Positions 1 through 10,748 of a stretch of DNA of 64,000 nt are shown piece after piece. The stretch spans positions 102,448,963-102,512,962 of the forward strand of contig CM060953.1 in assembly GCA_030765055.1 (NCBI GenBank), read 5' to 3'. The first letter of the stretch is position 1, and each line of letters begins with the position of its first letter. The translations under genes and the position numbers were made by a program. The notes beneath the pieces are model-generated. The model was given only the letters and a program-made list of their open reading frames with translations. It searched no databases and was not told the DNA's origin. This DNA comes from Mantis religiosa (taxonomy: Eukaryota; Arthropoda; Insecta; Mantodea; Mantidae).

Positions 1-185
1 GGCCAGTCAGTTTTTGGCACAAAGCCATAAGGAGTGCAGTTGCTGGTGAGCAGTGTGCAGACATATTGGAAGATTGCATATGTGTGTGAGTTATCAGAGC
101 TATACGAAGCGTATATTTATGCAAATAAAGAACATTTGAATTTCTGCAACTCGGACTTTTAATTCAACAAACCCACAAAGTCATA
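1..185 (+). mobile_element. 3' end of a Gypsy-type LTR (cut by window edge)
   Basis: The stretch around 121-183 has the same ending as the other LTRs in this window: an AATAAA poly(A) signal at about 123, then a run like 'ctgcaactcggacttttaatt', then 'acccacaaagtca'. The same block closes the LTRs that end at 36375, 41189 and 51340. The 5' part lies outside the window, and no internal region follows, so this is a solo LTR or a 3' LTR. Confidence 0.7.
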
Positions 186-480
186 ATATACATGAAGGAT
201 CCATAAATTAATTTGATTTGCTCTCTCCATCCCTTACAATATTGTTATACAATAATCTAGAAGGATTTTTTGGGAATCTTCCCCATGGGGGAATGTCAAT
301 GTTTATTTTTGGCTGTAGTCCAGCTTATCATACAGTGAGTTCGCAACCATGAAAAAGCCAAACAATAAGCAATAGTACTGCGCTCATCACATTTTAACAG
401 TTCTTCAATCCCGCCCATTTCACTATCACCATCCTATAACCAGATCAGTATTGATATTGTCAGCATCATTGTCTTACTCC
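186..480. other. No feature seen
   Basis: AT-rich sequence with no recognisable coding or repeat signal. Confidence 0.5.
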
Positions 481-640
481 AAGTTAATAGTAATTTAATC
501 GCAAAAACTATTTGTAGTTGGTTTATTGATACTCGCCACTTATTTTCTCATATTAATGAGAGACTAGTTTCAAAGGCAATCGCCTCCATTTTCTATCTCT
601 TTCCAACTTCAAATAGTTTTTGCTATTAATTTTGACGTCA
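481..640 (-). repeat. PLE terminal-repeat fragment with degenerate hammerhead
   Basis: On the minus strand this carries GAAACUAGUC preceded by a five-pair stem II (GAGGC with GCCUU around GAUU). This is the 3' half of the hammerhead found whole at 57479-57512. The expected CUGANGA box reads UAGAAAA, so the ribozyme is dead. A related stretch lies at 49985-50420. No endonuclease ORF is attached. Confidence 0.4.
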
Positions 641-779
641 CTGTTACTAAATTCCTCCAAACACATATATAATAGTAATTTGCTGGCATGTTGCATCAGT
701 AGAAGGTTCCAATGCCATAATTGTTTTTCGTTTCTCAAACATGTCAACCTTGAAACACAGTCTCAGATGTTATCATATT

Positions 780-1450
780 AGACTTTTCATCTATAACCTG
801 CATTATTTTGTTCAAAGAAAATTCCTATTTTTCCTTGGCAAGTTCTTTAAATGAACCCCACCTTAATTCAATTCAGTTCAAATCTGGGTGGTAAGGCAGC
901 AATTGGAGAACAGTATGGCCATTTTCAGCAAGGAGAGCATCAATTTTACATTTTTAAAAGCACTGCTTTAGTAAGAAGTGTAATTCTGACATACATTTTA
1001 GGGTCAAAGTTAATGCCACTATTATGTTAACCAAGAAAACACATCTGCTTCTCCTGATGAGTAATCTGAATGAGATTTATCTGGGCACTGTGATGTGAGG
1101 CATTATCAATCACAAGGACAGAGTTAGGAGAAGGGTGGGAATTCATGTTGTCTTAAACCACCCTTCATAACTCACAAAGTTCATTTCATAATGTAATCTT
1201 CACACTTAGTGCTGTATTTGAACAGTACAATGCATTTGGAATAAACCCCATCTCTCCCCTGCATGAAAATTACAGTTCATAATCTTTTGGACATTGTAGA
1301 CAGGGGCCCATTATTTTGATCATTACACCAAGCATGGTATTTTGTGTGACATGCAGGAATATAAACCCCACCTCTGTAAATGATTAGCCTTCCCTGTTCC
1401 GTTTTAAACTTCTTAGGAATCACAAGTGCAAATTATGAACTTATAGTCTA
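780..1450 (-). pseudogene. Tc1/IS630-type transposase, C-terminal half, decayed
   Basis: Minus-strand reading, with several frameshifts and stops, gives the order of motifs found in IS630/Tc1-type DDE enzymes. First comes a glycine-rich strand after 'MSKR', then EDY, then 'NSVLVIDNASHH' near 1080-1130 (second catalytic Asp). Last is 'LLPYHPDLN' followed by 'IEL' near 850-890, the region of the last acidic residue. The N-terminal helix-turn-helix part was not found on this strand. I infer a dead DNA transposon. The plus-strand relative at 1754-2610 has the complementary N-terminal half, but in opposite orientation. Confidence 0.6.
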
Positions 1451-1753
1451 ACAAAATGTGCCTACTGTTCTTTGCTTTCCTCCTCCTAAAGCTTAGATTT
1501 CTAAACACTTTCTTAGAGATCACATGCTTTCACAAAGTGGGAGTAATGAATTCAATGTTGGCCTTTCACCTTCCATTTAATGAAACTTATATACTGTGTT
1601 CCAAACTACTTCCTGATCAAAGTACAAATGTATTTTTATATCTTGGCAGATGGACAGCAATGCGCAGTGGTATCTGGACGAGTCCACTTCAGAATGGTTG
1701 CAACTGTAGGGGAGGGCAGATCAGTTGCATATCAGTTGTGAGCAAGTAAACAA

Positions 1754-2610
1754 GTGCAGTGCTACTCGGTAATACTACAGCTTGTTTCAAAATATACGTG
1801 TCTCCTGGTTCCAAGAGAGAATTTAGAAATGACGCCTCCTAGTAGCACATTAAGAAATAAAGTGCTACATTTAAAAACAGAAGAAGTAATAACTAATGTC
1901 TATAGATTTGGTTCTGCTATAAAAATCTGGGAAAGGGCATCTGAGGCAACAGTTGTGTCTGAAAGCATTTAGGCGAATTATTAAGGAAAGAAAAGCCATT
2001 GGTGCTAGTGCAACAACCTCCTTCTCTAGGCCCAGTAAACAAAGATTAAGAACATGCACAAAATCTAATTTGGATGTTTAAAATCGGAAGTAATTAAGCG
2101 AACTATCAATAATTTTTAAAACACAGAAAAACTAAGACCAACTCTGAAGAAAGTGCTTATGAAGCTTCAAAATTCCACTGATTTCCAAGGCAGTTTCTGA
2201 ACATTAAAAAGAGGTCTTTTGAAGTTAGGATTTATGTGGAAAAAAACTAAGCGTCACAGACAAATTTTAATTGATCATCATACCATACGTGCAAAAAGGC
2301 TTAAGTATTTACAGAATATTCATAAATATCACAGTGAAGTTTATGTAGTTTATATGGATGAAACTTATATCAATACAGCACATATTAGACCATATGCCTG
2401 GAGTGAAATTCATTACAGGGACTCTGCAGCGATGTCGAAAGGCCGATAATTAGTTATCATGCCTGCTGGAGGAGAACAGGGTTTTGTTCCAAATGCCTAT
2501 GTACTATTCAAGATCCAACAAAAACGTGGAGATTACTACTATAGTAAGAATTACAACTTCGCTTATAAGAGCTGCAATACTGGCTTGGAGAGCAACACTT
2601 GTTTTTAGAC
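1754..2610 (+). pseudogene. Tc1/IS630-type transposase, N-terminal half, decayed
   Basis: Fragments in shifting frames read like an IS630/Tc1-family transposase. There is a helix-turn-helix region with 'RIIKERKAIGAS' and 'SEVIKRTINNF', then 'LKLGFMWKKTKRHRQIL' and the first catalytic strand 'VYMDETYI' at about 2350. After these come 'PAGGEQGFVPNA' and 'GDYYYSKNYNF'. The reading ends at a stop near 2607, before the second Asp. At least four frameshifts or stops break it, so it is dead. It lies head-to-head with the minus-strand C-terminal fragment at 780-1450. Whether both came from one inverted element is open. Confidence 0.6.
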
Positions 2611-2798
2611 AGCTTGTGCACTGCACTCCCCTCTCGTAATCTTACACATGTGATGCACTGTGGCGATAGGTACACTATCCCCACCACACATGATTTCTGT
2701 CAAGATAAAAATACATCTGTAATTTATCAGTTTTATCTTTCTCCCTTTTTTTCTGTGAGAGATGCTAAATGAAGTTCCTCCTTTGTACATTTATCTCC

Positions 2799-3083
2799 CT
2801 CAGTAAGAATTACAGGCCGCGCCGTGGCTCAGTGGTTAGACCGCTTGGCTCTCACCAAGGCGGCCCGGGTTCGATCCCAGGCGACCGCAAAGTGAGATTT
2901 GTGGTGGACAACACGGCGCTGGGGCGGGTTTTCTCCGGGATCTCCAGTTTCCCCCGCCATCTCATTCCACCGGTGCTCCATCTTCATCTCATGTATCATC
3001 AGTGTCTTCGCCTGCGGTGCCGTATGTAGTAAAAAGCGGGCGTTAAACACTACACATTTCATTTCATTTTCTCAGTAAGAATT
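2799..3083 (+). mobile_element. SINE family A, complete, with 13-bp TSD
   Basis: A tRNA-like head starts at 2812. The A box is 'tggctcagtgg' at 2825-2835 and the B box 'ggttcgatcc' at 2868-2877. A GC-rich middle with 'gggttttctccgggatctcc' follows, and the tail ends 'cgggcgttaaac' plus a T-rich run. The body, 2812-3070 (259 bp), is flanked by perfect repeats of 'ctcagtaagaatt' at 2799-2811 and 3071-3083. Such heads are transcribed by RNA polymerase III and mobilised by LINE machinery. The middle resembles the conserved central domain of invertebrate MetaSINEs, which is my inference. The single 13-bp TSD without mismatch suggests a fairly young insertion. Confidence 0.9.
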
Positions 3084-4040
3084 CTCCTTACACTACAGAT
3101 TGACTCTCAAGAAGCCTTAGAAATATACTCCTCTATACATAGTTACGCTCGCTGTTCTTTTTTTGTTTAAAATAATTTGTTTAAAAGTATTCTATATTAT
3201 TTCTCTGCTTTGGCTAAGGATCAGCTATCTTCCACCAACTTTTCCTCACAATTTAAGTATGTGCACTTTTCTTAGCAAATGTCTGTTTAAACATTAAAGA
3301 ATGCCACACTAAAGCTATGCTAGTGAACTTCGTTCCATCATAGACAGAAACATTATGACTACTGTGCACATATGATTCTGCAACTTATCCCATCATTAGC
3401 CTTTCAGGTGAAGAGTTGCCATTGCGCAGATAAGGGAATTGCTTGTCTTGCCTCCCGAGCTGTAGCTGATGCAACAAGATGTGTTAACAGGGGAAACAGA
3501 GACTGATGCATTTTAAAAACAGCCTGGCTTTCTGATGGCAGTGCCCATATGTATAACGGTAAACAAGTATATACCTACGGAATCCATTTTATTTCAACAC
3601 TGCAGTCCATACCTACACTTAGATCTTGATAAGCCTACTGATGCTGCTTCATTGCAACTGCAGCACCAAATGAGGAAGAATTGGATGATTCATGGATGAG
3701 GTATGATTCCATATCTACGCATATGTAGGTAAATGCCCAAAAATAGGCAGTATATACTGCTGAAACTACTTGAACTGTATTGTGTGCCATACCACCTAAA
3801 CATATATTCATAATACTCTTTCCATTGACTGTAAGTGGCCAGTATGAAACAATGGTGAAAGAATTTGGCACACATTACCAGCTGAGAAGATGGACAGTTT
3901 CAAAAGGACAATACCAAAGAGCATACAACTAACACTACATTAGTTGGAATAGTGTTTCCCAGGATGACTGGTTTCAAAAAGGTTACAACTGGATATGTAG
4001 ATTTGATTCTTCCTCTTAAAGGAAGCTGTGTAATATTAAC

Positions 4041-4043
<3 letters not shown>
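3084..4043. other. No feature seen
   Basis: Short open frames on both strands (for example minus 3635-3871) have no recognisable motif or splice pattern. No repeat homologous to others in the window was found. Confidence 0.5.
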
Positions 4044-4071
<28 letters not shown>

Positions 4072-4138
4072 GTAACTTACGTCCTCCAACGTTAAGTCAT
4101 ATCAGACGATGAATGGAATGGGTCAAATGATGCTCAAA
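4044..4138 (-). mobile_element. SINE family B, 5'-truncated copy
   Basis: The poly-T at 4044-4071 followed by 'gtcctccaacgttaag' is the reverse complement of the 3' end and poly-A of the SINEs at 43302-43549 and 46356-46627. Only about 70 bp of body remain and the tRNA head is missing, as in typical 5' truncation. Confidence 0.8.
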
Positions 4139-4140
4139 TA

Positions 4141-4500
4141 TACTGTAGTTTACATGAAAGTAGTAAAAGAAGCACAACTGCTATACTACAATAAAGTCAT
4201 TGAAAAATCGAAAAATTAGGCTAAAGCAACTTGAAGCTTGGTTAATGAAGTAAGGGAAAACTACTGAGGATCCCAATAAAACCGCTGAAAGTTTTAACCT
4301 GTACCATGCAAATATAATCAGTTCAGAAAATGTAAACAACAAAAGAACATATGCAAATATGAGAGCAAATTTAATAACCCAAATACGCTATATCTAAGGC
4401 GCGCATACAAAAATGAATTAGCTAAAATAATTGACTCGTTAAGTCCAAATATGTCGAAAGGATATGATTATATAACCAGTAACTTTTAACTTATCTTAGA
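4141..4500 (+). pseudogene. LINE ORF2 remnant (between endonuclease and RT)
   Basis: Broken reading in this strand ends with a pattern like 'IIDSLSPNMSKGYDYIT', which matches the start of non-LTR reverse transcriptase domains (EI..iI..L...S.GyD.I). The upstream part ('AESFNLYHANI') matches the linker before RT. A CA/GCAC microsatellite follows at 4509-4550. The reading is heavily decayed and no clade is assigned. Confidence 0.45.
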
Positions 4501-4508
4501 AAAAAAAA

Positions 4509-4550
4509 ACGCACGCACGCACGCACGCATGCACGCACACACACACACAC
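4509..4550. repeat. (CGCA)n/(CA)n microsatellite
   Basis: An alternating CGCA run turns into (CA)n. It separates two LINE ORF2 fragments. A similar CA/CG run lies at 4957-4982. Confidence 0.85.
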
Positions 4551-4790
4551 CTAAAGAAGTCCTGATAAGCATGGAGAGAGACATTGGACTGAATGCATGG
4601 CAACTACAATGGACAGCATCAAGGAAAGGAGCCATCACCAAAGAATTCTTCCCATTAGTGAGAAATTGACTAAAACAAGAACTGCCAATATGCCAAAGTT
4701 TACAGCAATTGTCACAGGACATGGAAAGTTTCAGTAAATTTGTAAACAGTATCAACTTCGACAGTCTGTAAATAGTCAAGTGGGATGCAA
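4551..4790 (+). pseudogene. LINE ORF2 C-terminal remnant
   Basis: Reads 'WQLQWTASRKGAITKEFFP' and then, in another frame, 'TGHGKFQ'. This is the region after the RNase H domain in I/R1-type LINEs ('..TxxFFP.....GHG.F..YL'). The comparable intact block sits on the minus strand near 48960 in the LINE at 48551-49877. Frameshifts show that it is dead. Confidence 0.5.
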
Positions 4791-5608
4791 ATACTTATAT
4801 TAGTTTATAGAATTGTAAGTCTCGAGGAAATGATAATATGTAATACAGTAAGGAAAACAAAATTTAATGTAACTGTGCGCCCAAGCATATAGTATTACTC
4901 ACTATGTAATGGAATATGCTGTATAATAAATGAATAAATAAAAAAATAAATAAAAAGCACACGCACGCGCACATACACACACATTTGCCGTGGAGAAACT
5001 TGTTGCAACACACCTTGTAGTGAAAACCATGGATTGCCAGGCTCATGGTTACATGCTGCATTTCATGGTTAGCTTACATCCCAGTCCTGTCTTGCATCAC
5101 ACACGTTGCACAGAAATCCTCCGGTATGTTCTTTTTCTTCTTGCATAGGTCTTGTAGAAGTTGTTTGAAATCATCACTAGCTGGAAGCATTAGCTCGCAT
5201 CTTAGATTCTTTATCAGGAAGGTCTCCCTAGTGAGCTCGTGCACTAGCCTTGATCTTAAATTCTCTGGTACTTCTAGAACTCTCTTCAGGTAACTACATT
5301 TTACTCACTCTAGTTCTTCCATCTGCTTGTATGCGAGGTATTCTCCCACTGATTCTAGACCATACATCAGCAGGAGTAGTATCATTAGCCTAAACAGATC
5401 CATAGCTGTGCTGAGCCATAGTTGTGTGATGTTCTTGATTTCATTCATAGCTCTATTGGCTGCTACTGCTCTTGTTGTCATGTGTAGTCTGAAGCTTTTC
5501 CCTCTTGTCTGGATTGTGATGCTTAAATATTTGAAATTGTTTGTCCTGGAGTAAGTTGTCCTTACATTTGATGTTATCTGCTTCAGTGAGTCTTCTCCTT
5601 TCCTAAAC

Positions 5609-5800
5609 ACTACCTGTTCCTAATACAGGTAGTGTATTAGGACTCAGCTGAAGATGGGAGCAACAGCTCTTGAAACATGTCCTGTGAAAAACAGTGTTAG
5701 TGAAGCAAAGTATCAATATCTTCTCGGTTCACTTTTATATTAACTTGGGCTTTACTGTCTCTGCGTTTCTTTAAATTTTTATACCTTGACTACCTGTTCC
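5609..5800 (+). mobile_element. Short hammerhead-bearing insertion with 12-bp TSD
   Basis: A 168-bp insert (5621-5788) lies between two perfect copies of 'actacctgttcc' (5609-5620, 5789-5800). It splits the minus-strand LINE. It starts with a hairpin ('cctaatac' with 'gtattagg') and contains a hammerhead motif at 5648-5681. It has no ORF. About 85 bp are shared with the insertion at 19674-19823. I infer a non-autonomous or extremely 5'-truncated PLE. Confidence 0.75.
5648..5681 (+). ncRNA. Hammerhead ribozyme motif (type I, short stem III)
   Basis: CUGAAGA at 5648-5654 matches CUGANGA. Stem II pairs GGGAGC with GCUCUU (two G-U pairs) around AACA. GAAA follows at 5672-5675. Stem III is only AC with GU around loop AU, and C17 is at 5681 (GUC). 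Stem I starts with CAG paired to CUG. All core positions fit the consensus. The small stem III resembles hammerheads described in PLEs and newt satellites, which cleave best as dimers. Confidence 0.65.
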
Positions 5801-8645
5801 ATCTTTCCTCATTTATCTTGATGTCATTTCACTCCGCCCATTTCCTTAGTGTCTATCACTGTCTACATCTGTCCCTATATCTGTCTACATCGCTGTTTGT
5901 CTACATCTGTTGCTGCGATGACCATGTCATCTGCATATATGTATGTGCTTATTCCTGCAATTCCTATCATGACATCGTGCATGAGCATGTTGAACAGAAT
6001 AGGACTGAGCAGGTCACTTTGGAGGGTGTGGTTCGTCTATGGCAGCCAGTCGGATTTACCTACTCCATCATCTATTTGGATGTGGTTTTCTGCTAGGATA
6101 CTCATTATCAGGGTTGTAATCATTTTACCAATTAGTCTCTCCAGTTTGTCTATTAATACCGGTCTGTTGACCAAGTCAAAAGCTTTTGAGTAGTCGACAA
6201 AGAACACATAATTTTCTTTTGGATTTGTCTATTGTCTGGTCCAGCAGGTTTTCTACTGCCATGATTGTGGATCTCCCCTTCTGAATCCAAACTGTTCCTA
6301 TGGTAGAAGAGGTTCGAGTTTTTCTGCCAGCCTTTGAGCAAGGATTCCCATTAAGACTTTCAATGTTGTTGGCTCCACTGTTGTTCCTCTGTACGCATTT
6401 GGGTTCTATGTGTCCCCTTTTCCCCTTGTGCAGGAGCTTAATTTTTATTTTCTCCGTTCGCCCGGTATGTTTCCTAGTTCCATGCATTTATTCAGAAAAG
6501 AGGTCCACATCAGCAGGTATATTTGCACTGTCTAGGTGTTTGATTCTTATTCCATTTGGTCCTGGTACTCTGTTATTCCTCAATTCTGCATTGCTCTCGC
6601 AATTTTGTCTTTGGTGATAATCTCCATCAGCCTGTGCAGCTCGGTAACCTGACCGTGGATCTTGTTTCTTTTGAACAGAGAACTTCTCTTATCTGTTCTT
6701 TCCCTGTTTTCATGGAGATACTACGCTGAATTTTTTGCCTTTTAAGTCTTAGGGCTCAGTACGACTCTTTGTACCCCCTCTACCATTTGCCTTTGTTCGT
6801 ATTCCAGATATGGCTTTATCTTCATTCTTATGAGGTCCTTGTATACTCCTCCGCAGGAGAGCAAGTCTCCGAGGGATGAGACGCAGGGGATTGGCGAAGG
6901 TTCCCACACCCTCCCTGGACAGGTTTATGACACCCCATGTCAGTTCAGTTACAGACCATTCAAAAACATTCTGACGGCTTCTACTTTTGTGAATGAATCT
7001 TCTTGGTTTTAGAGTACAGAGTGAATTAGCGTGCATGTTTTTTTAACGGTCTGCTCCTTGTGTAGCATATGTTTTCTGCCACACACATTCGCTGTCCTTG
7101 TCCAACAGCACATTTCTTACAGGAATCTTCTTTGCGTTGCTGGACTATATGTCTTCCATTCTTGTTGATAGTCTTCCATGGTTGCACTTGTTATGTGCCC
7201 TCTAGCTAAATGTGGTATTCCCAACATCAACTTTCTTTATTCATAGCATTTGCTGTCGAACCATGGCCTTGCTCTTCTGTTCATATCTTGTATTGTTGTG
7301 GTCCCATTTCTTATACTCCTCAGCCATGTAGCAGCCTCATCAATATTTTCTCTTTGTAACGATCTTTCGCCTTATCTTTTTCTGTCATTTTCCTCTTGAT
7401 TATTTACATGTACATACATGCTCTTGCTAAGTGTTATATTTTTCCTTTTTTTCTACTTTGCTGGTTCATCATTTTCTGTATTTATTTTTACTGGAATGTG
7501 CTTGCGGATGAGTGTTTCCTCCTTTTTCACTGCAGTAGCAGTGCGGTTTGTTCTGATGCCTTTTATGATTATTAGGTCTGCTGTACTTGCTCCATGTGAG
7601 CTATGCATGTCCAGTCTTGCCATCTGTTGTGCAGTGAAACCTTCATTTACTATGTATTCCATTACTTTTTTGCATTTTCTGTCTTGTCTGTTGATTGCGC
7701 AGTTCAGGTCTCCTACAATCTTGTCCTTGTTTCTACTACGGTCAAGGGGCTACTCCTAGTTTATTATATCTGTTGCGGTGTGGTCTGTATTAAAGTATGC
7801 TGCTACTATAGCTCCAATTCTTGTCCTGACAATGAGCATGTTTTCTTTTCTTGACAGTAGCTTGAAAGGAACCAGTTTTAGTTTGATGCATAAAACCCCA
7901 ACTGTTGGTCTCCCTCTCTTCTTGCACTGTATTGCCTATGCATGAAAATTGTAAAAATTCAGGCTGTGCATTTCTGTATCCTCTTTTACCATCATCTCCG
8001 TTAGTACGCCAATGTCGCAATCGGCCATGATGTTCCTTGGAAGCAGATTCGAACTACCCTCAGACTCTCTACCCATGTTATTATATTAATCCCTGATTGC
8101 TGGGTCTCTGAACTTCCAGGGTTGCCGAAAGGGCTGGCAAATTATGTCATCTGGCCAAACATTATCATTGTAGACTAGCTCATGATCTTGCAGTGGGATG
8201 CCTATTTCAAAAGGTCTATTTTTTGGTCTTTCAATCAGTAGGTTGCAGTTTAATTTTCCTTTCACTCAGTTTTCTTTCACTAAGTCTACAAGAGCTTCTT
8301 CTGTCATATCTTGATCCAATTTTCCAACATATGGCCAGGCACTTTTTTCCATTGCCTATAGTTTGCTTTCCCCTTGTCTCATTCCCATTATTCTTCCATT
8401 TGACCTGCCCACCACTGGTCTCCTGATGTCCATTACCAACTTTAGGAACCGGATCTAATATTCCAACCTCGGCCAAAATGATGATCCCACTGGACATGAA
8501 TGGCTGGATACCATCTGTTGTATTATCGGACTGAAGGTTGCTTTTCTCTTGTGTGTATGAAGCTGAATCCTAATTGCCAGATACATGATGAGGATGCTCA
8601 ATTTCTTCTCGGGCAGCAAGCCAGGTGAAAAGACGATTAGAAATT

Positions 8646-8680
8646 GACATTTCAGGAGTGTGCATCTCTCCCATCATCAG
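8646..8680 (-). ncRNA. Hammerhead-like motif of PLE family 3
   Basis: On the minus strand CUGAUGA (8674-8680) precedes stem II, GGGAG paired with CUCCU, and then GAAA (8651-8654 region) and UGUC. Core boxes match the consensus, but stem III would be a single A-U pair and stem I pairs poorly. The right-hand copy (10862-10895) keeps CUGAUGA but has lost GAAA. It is probably an ancestral ribozyme, now weak. Confidence 0.45.
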
Positions 8681-8879
8681 GATATTTATTAAATGTTATA
8701 ACCACAAATGAAACACTGGACACAACACAAATATAAACAAAGACAAAACACTATCAAAATTCAAATTACTGAACAAATGACTTTTCAGTAAAATGCCAGG
8801 TCAGGAGATGGCATGAGTATGGAAAATTAATTGGGTCAAAGAAATGTAACTACTTAACTTGATTATCAAGCTGTATTGA

Positions 8880-9427
8880 TCTGTGCTTCTTAAATTGATG
8901 GATTTCCATTTTTAAGACCGGTTTCCAAGAGGAGCTGAACTGAAATCCAGCATCACGATTAAGCCTGCTCCTTTCGGAAGAAATGGCCAAAGCCTCTTTA
9001 ATCCTCTACTCCCAGTAACTTGCTTATTGCCAAGATTGTTGTCTCCCGAAAATTGGCTCTATGATCGTTATCAAAACAATGCTCTGCCAGCCCAGATTTC
9101 TCAGGTTGCAAAACGAATGCTCCGTTCATGTTCGTTTATTCTGATAGCGATGGTCCTTCTGGTTTGTCTTATATACGGTGTCCCACATTCACAGGGAATG
9201 CAGTACACTCCCGGCACTTGTAAGTCCAGTTTGTCTTTCACTGTTCTCAACAGATGTTTAATCTTTGGAGGTGGCTTGTGGATGGTCCTGATGTATTTGG
9301 TGAGAATTCTGCTGATTCTGCCAGATAGATTGCCAGTAAACGGGATGCAGGCTGTAATGGTAGGCTTATCTAACGCTTGCTGTATTTAAGGTTTCCCTTT
9401 CCTAGCTTTGGTGATCGAGGCTTCAAC
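8880..9427 (-). pseudogene. PLE family 3 GIY-YIG endonuclease, left arm copy
   Basis: The minus strand reads 'GVYCIPCECGTPYIRQTRR', the GIY-YIG nuclease start with its paired cysteines. The later motif 'SGLAEHCFDNDHRANFRET' (H..H/E region) follows. The same protein is encoded on the plus strand at 9454-9966. The glycine of 'YIG' is changed to arginine here, and frames are broken, so it is dead. PLE endonucleases nick target DNA for primed reverse transcription. Confidence 0.6.
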
Positions 9428-9453
9428 ATCAAAACGGCTACTCCGAATATGAC

Positions 9454-9966
9454 GTTGAAGCCTCTATCACCAAAGCTAGAAAAGGGAAACCTTAAATACA
9501 GCAAGCATCCTGTTTACCAGCAATCTATTTGTCAGAATCAGCAGAATTCTCACCAAATACATCAGGACCATCCACAAGCCACCTCTGAAGATTAAACATC
9601 TGTTGAGACCAGTGAAAGACAAACTGGACTTACAAGTTCCGGGAGTGTACCGCATTCCCTGTGAATGTGGGACACCATATATAGGACAAACTGGAAGGAC
9701 CATCGCTACCAGAATAAAATAACATGAACGGAGCATTCATTTAATGCAACCTGAGAAGTCTGGGCTGGCAGAGCATTGTTTTGATAACGATCATAGAGCC
9801 AATTTTCGGGAGACAACCATCTTGGCAATAGGCAACAGTTACTGGGAGCGGAGAATTAAGGAGGCTTTGGCCATTTCTTCCAAAAGAAGCACGCTTAATC
9901 GTAATGCTGGATTTCAGTTCAGCTCTTCTTGGAATCCGGCCTTAAAAAATGGAAATCCATCAATTT
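9454..9966 (+). pseudogene. PLE family 3 GIY-YIG endonuclease, right arm copy
   Basis: Reads 'LKIKHLLRPVKDKLDLQ', then 'GVYRIPCECGTPYIGQTGR' at about 9645-9710 (the GIY and YIG strands and following Arg). A stop lies just after 'TRIK' at 9719-9721. In the next frame come 'MQPEKSGLAEHCFDNDH' and 'ERRIKEALAISSKRSTLNR' (9744-9900). The last motif is the C-terminal E-containing region of these nucleases. Stop and frameshift indicate loss of function. The RT domain that precedes this nuclease in PLEs is absent, so the copy is 5'-truncated. Confidence 0.7.
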
Positions 9967-10230
9967 AAGAAGCACAGATCAATACAGCTTGATAATCAAG
10001 TTAAGTAGTTATGTTCCTTTGACCCAATTAATTTTCTATACTCACGCCATCTCCTGACCCAGCATTTAATTTACTGAAAACAGTCTTGTTCAGTAATTTG
10101 AATTTTGATAGTGTTTTGTCTTTGTTTATATTTGTGTTGTAGAAATATTGGAGAGCAAGAGAGCTAATGGCTTCATTGCCAAAGCCTAGCATTTGAAAAC
10201 AACAACATATTTGTGTTGTATCCAGTGTTT

Positions 10231-10748
10231 CCAATTTATTTCAATTTCCAATTTATTTCAATTTATTCATCTCCTATATTTCATACAGAGGATACGTCAT
10301 TTTACATTATAAGAAAAACATAAAAATACACTCAAAAGTCTACTGTATGCACTGCTTAGAAACTAATATGTACTTTGTTTATTTTCCATTTTTTGTTTTG
10401 TACTCTTCCACACTATAAAAAGCTTGTTCTGACAAATACCTTTTTATATTCTTAATATTACACAGTTTAGCATTCTTTATGTTACCTGGCAATCTATTAT
10501 ACATGTCATTTCCGATACTTTCTAATGATCTGTTGTTTAGTGTTCCCCTTAGTGTGGTCCTAAAAAATAGTCAGCTTTATTCCTTACATTATGAGTGTAC
10601 ATTACAGTTCTTTTTACATGTATTCCTTTCTATTACATATTTAATGCTTTCATATATGTATATACATGGAAAAGCTAAAATAATATGCTTCTTAAATATC
10701 TGCCTACAGTTAGATCTTCTCTCAACATTTTCAATTATTCGGATAGCA
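10231..10748 (-). pseudogene. LINE ORF2 C-terminus inserted in PLE family 3
   Basis: The minus strand reads a LINE C-terminus ('NVERRSNCRQIFKKHIIL', 'RGTLNNRSLESIGNDMYN', 'LPGNIKNAKL', 'KRYLSEQAFYSVEEY'). It ends in an A-rich tail repeating 'aattgaaataaattgg' at about 10231-10265. It interrupts the PLE terminal repeat, with 'tttc' shared on both sides as a possible short TSD. It is 5'-truncated, and no RT catalytic box is present. Confidence 0.6.

Larger units (their letters stand above)
5005..8396 (-). pseudogene. Long LINE (ORF1 end, endonuclease, RT), decayed
   Basis: The minus-strand reading covers a non-LTR retrotransposon in order. The ORF1 C-terminus lies at about 8395-8080 ('WPYVGKLDQDMTEEAL', then 'WPDDIICQPFR'). 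An AP-type endonuclease lies at about 8030-7450 ('MADCDIGVLTEMM', 'GDLNCAINRQDRKCK'). The RT lies at about 6640-5800, with 'FVDYSKAFDLVNR' near 6200 and an intact 'YADDMVIAA' near 5930. The post-RT region lies at about 5610-5040 ('FKYLSITIQTRG', 'YGLESVGE'). The end near 5005 carries CA-rich and TTTA-rich sequence. Multiple stops and frameshifts make it inactive. It is cut at 8396 by the PLE palindrome, and its ORF1 N-terminus may resume at 14560-15030. A 168-bp insertion sits at 5621-5788. The clade is not assigned. Confidence 0.75.

Noticed and set aside
3635..3875. Overlapping minus-strand ORFs of 61-78 codons
   Set aside because: No motif, repeat or splice pattern; expected by chance in this length of sequence.
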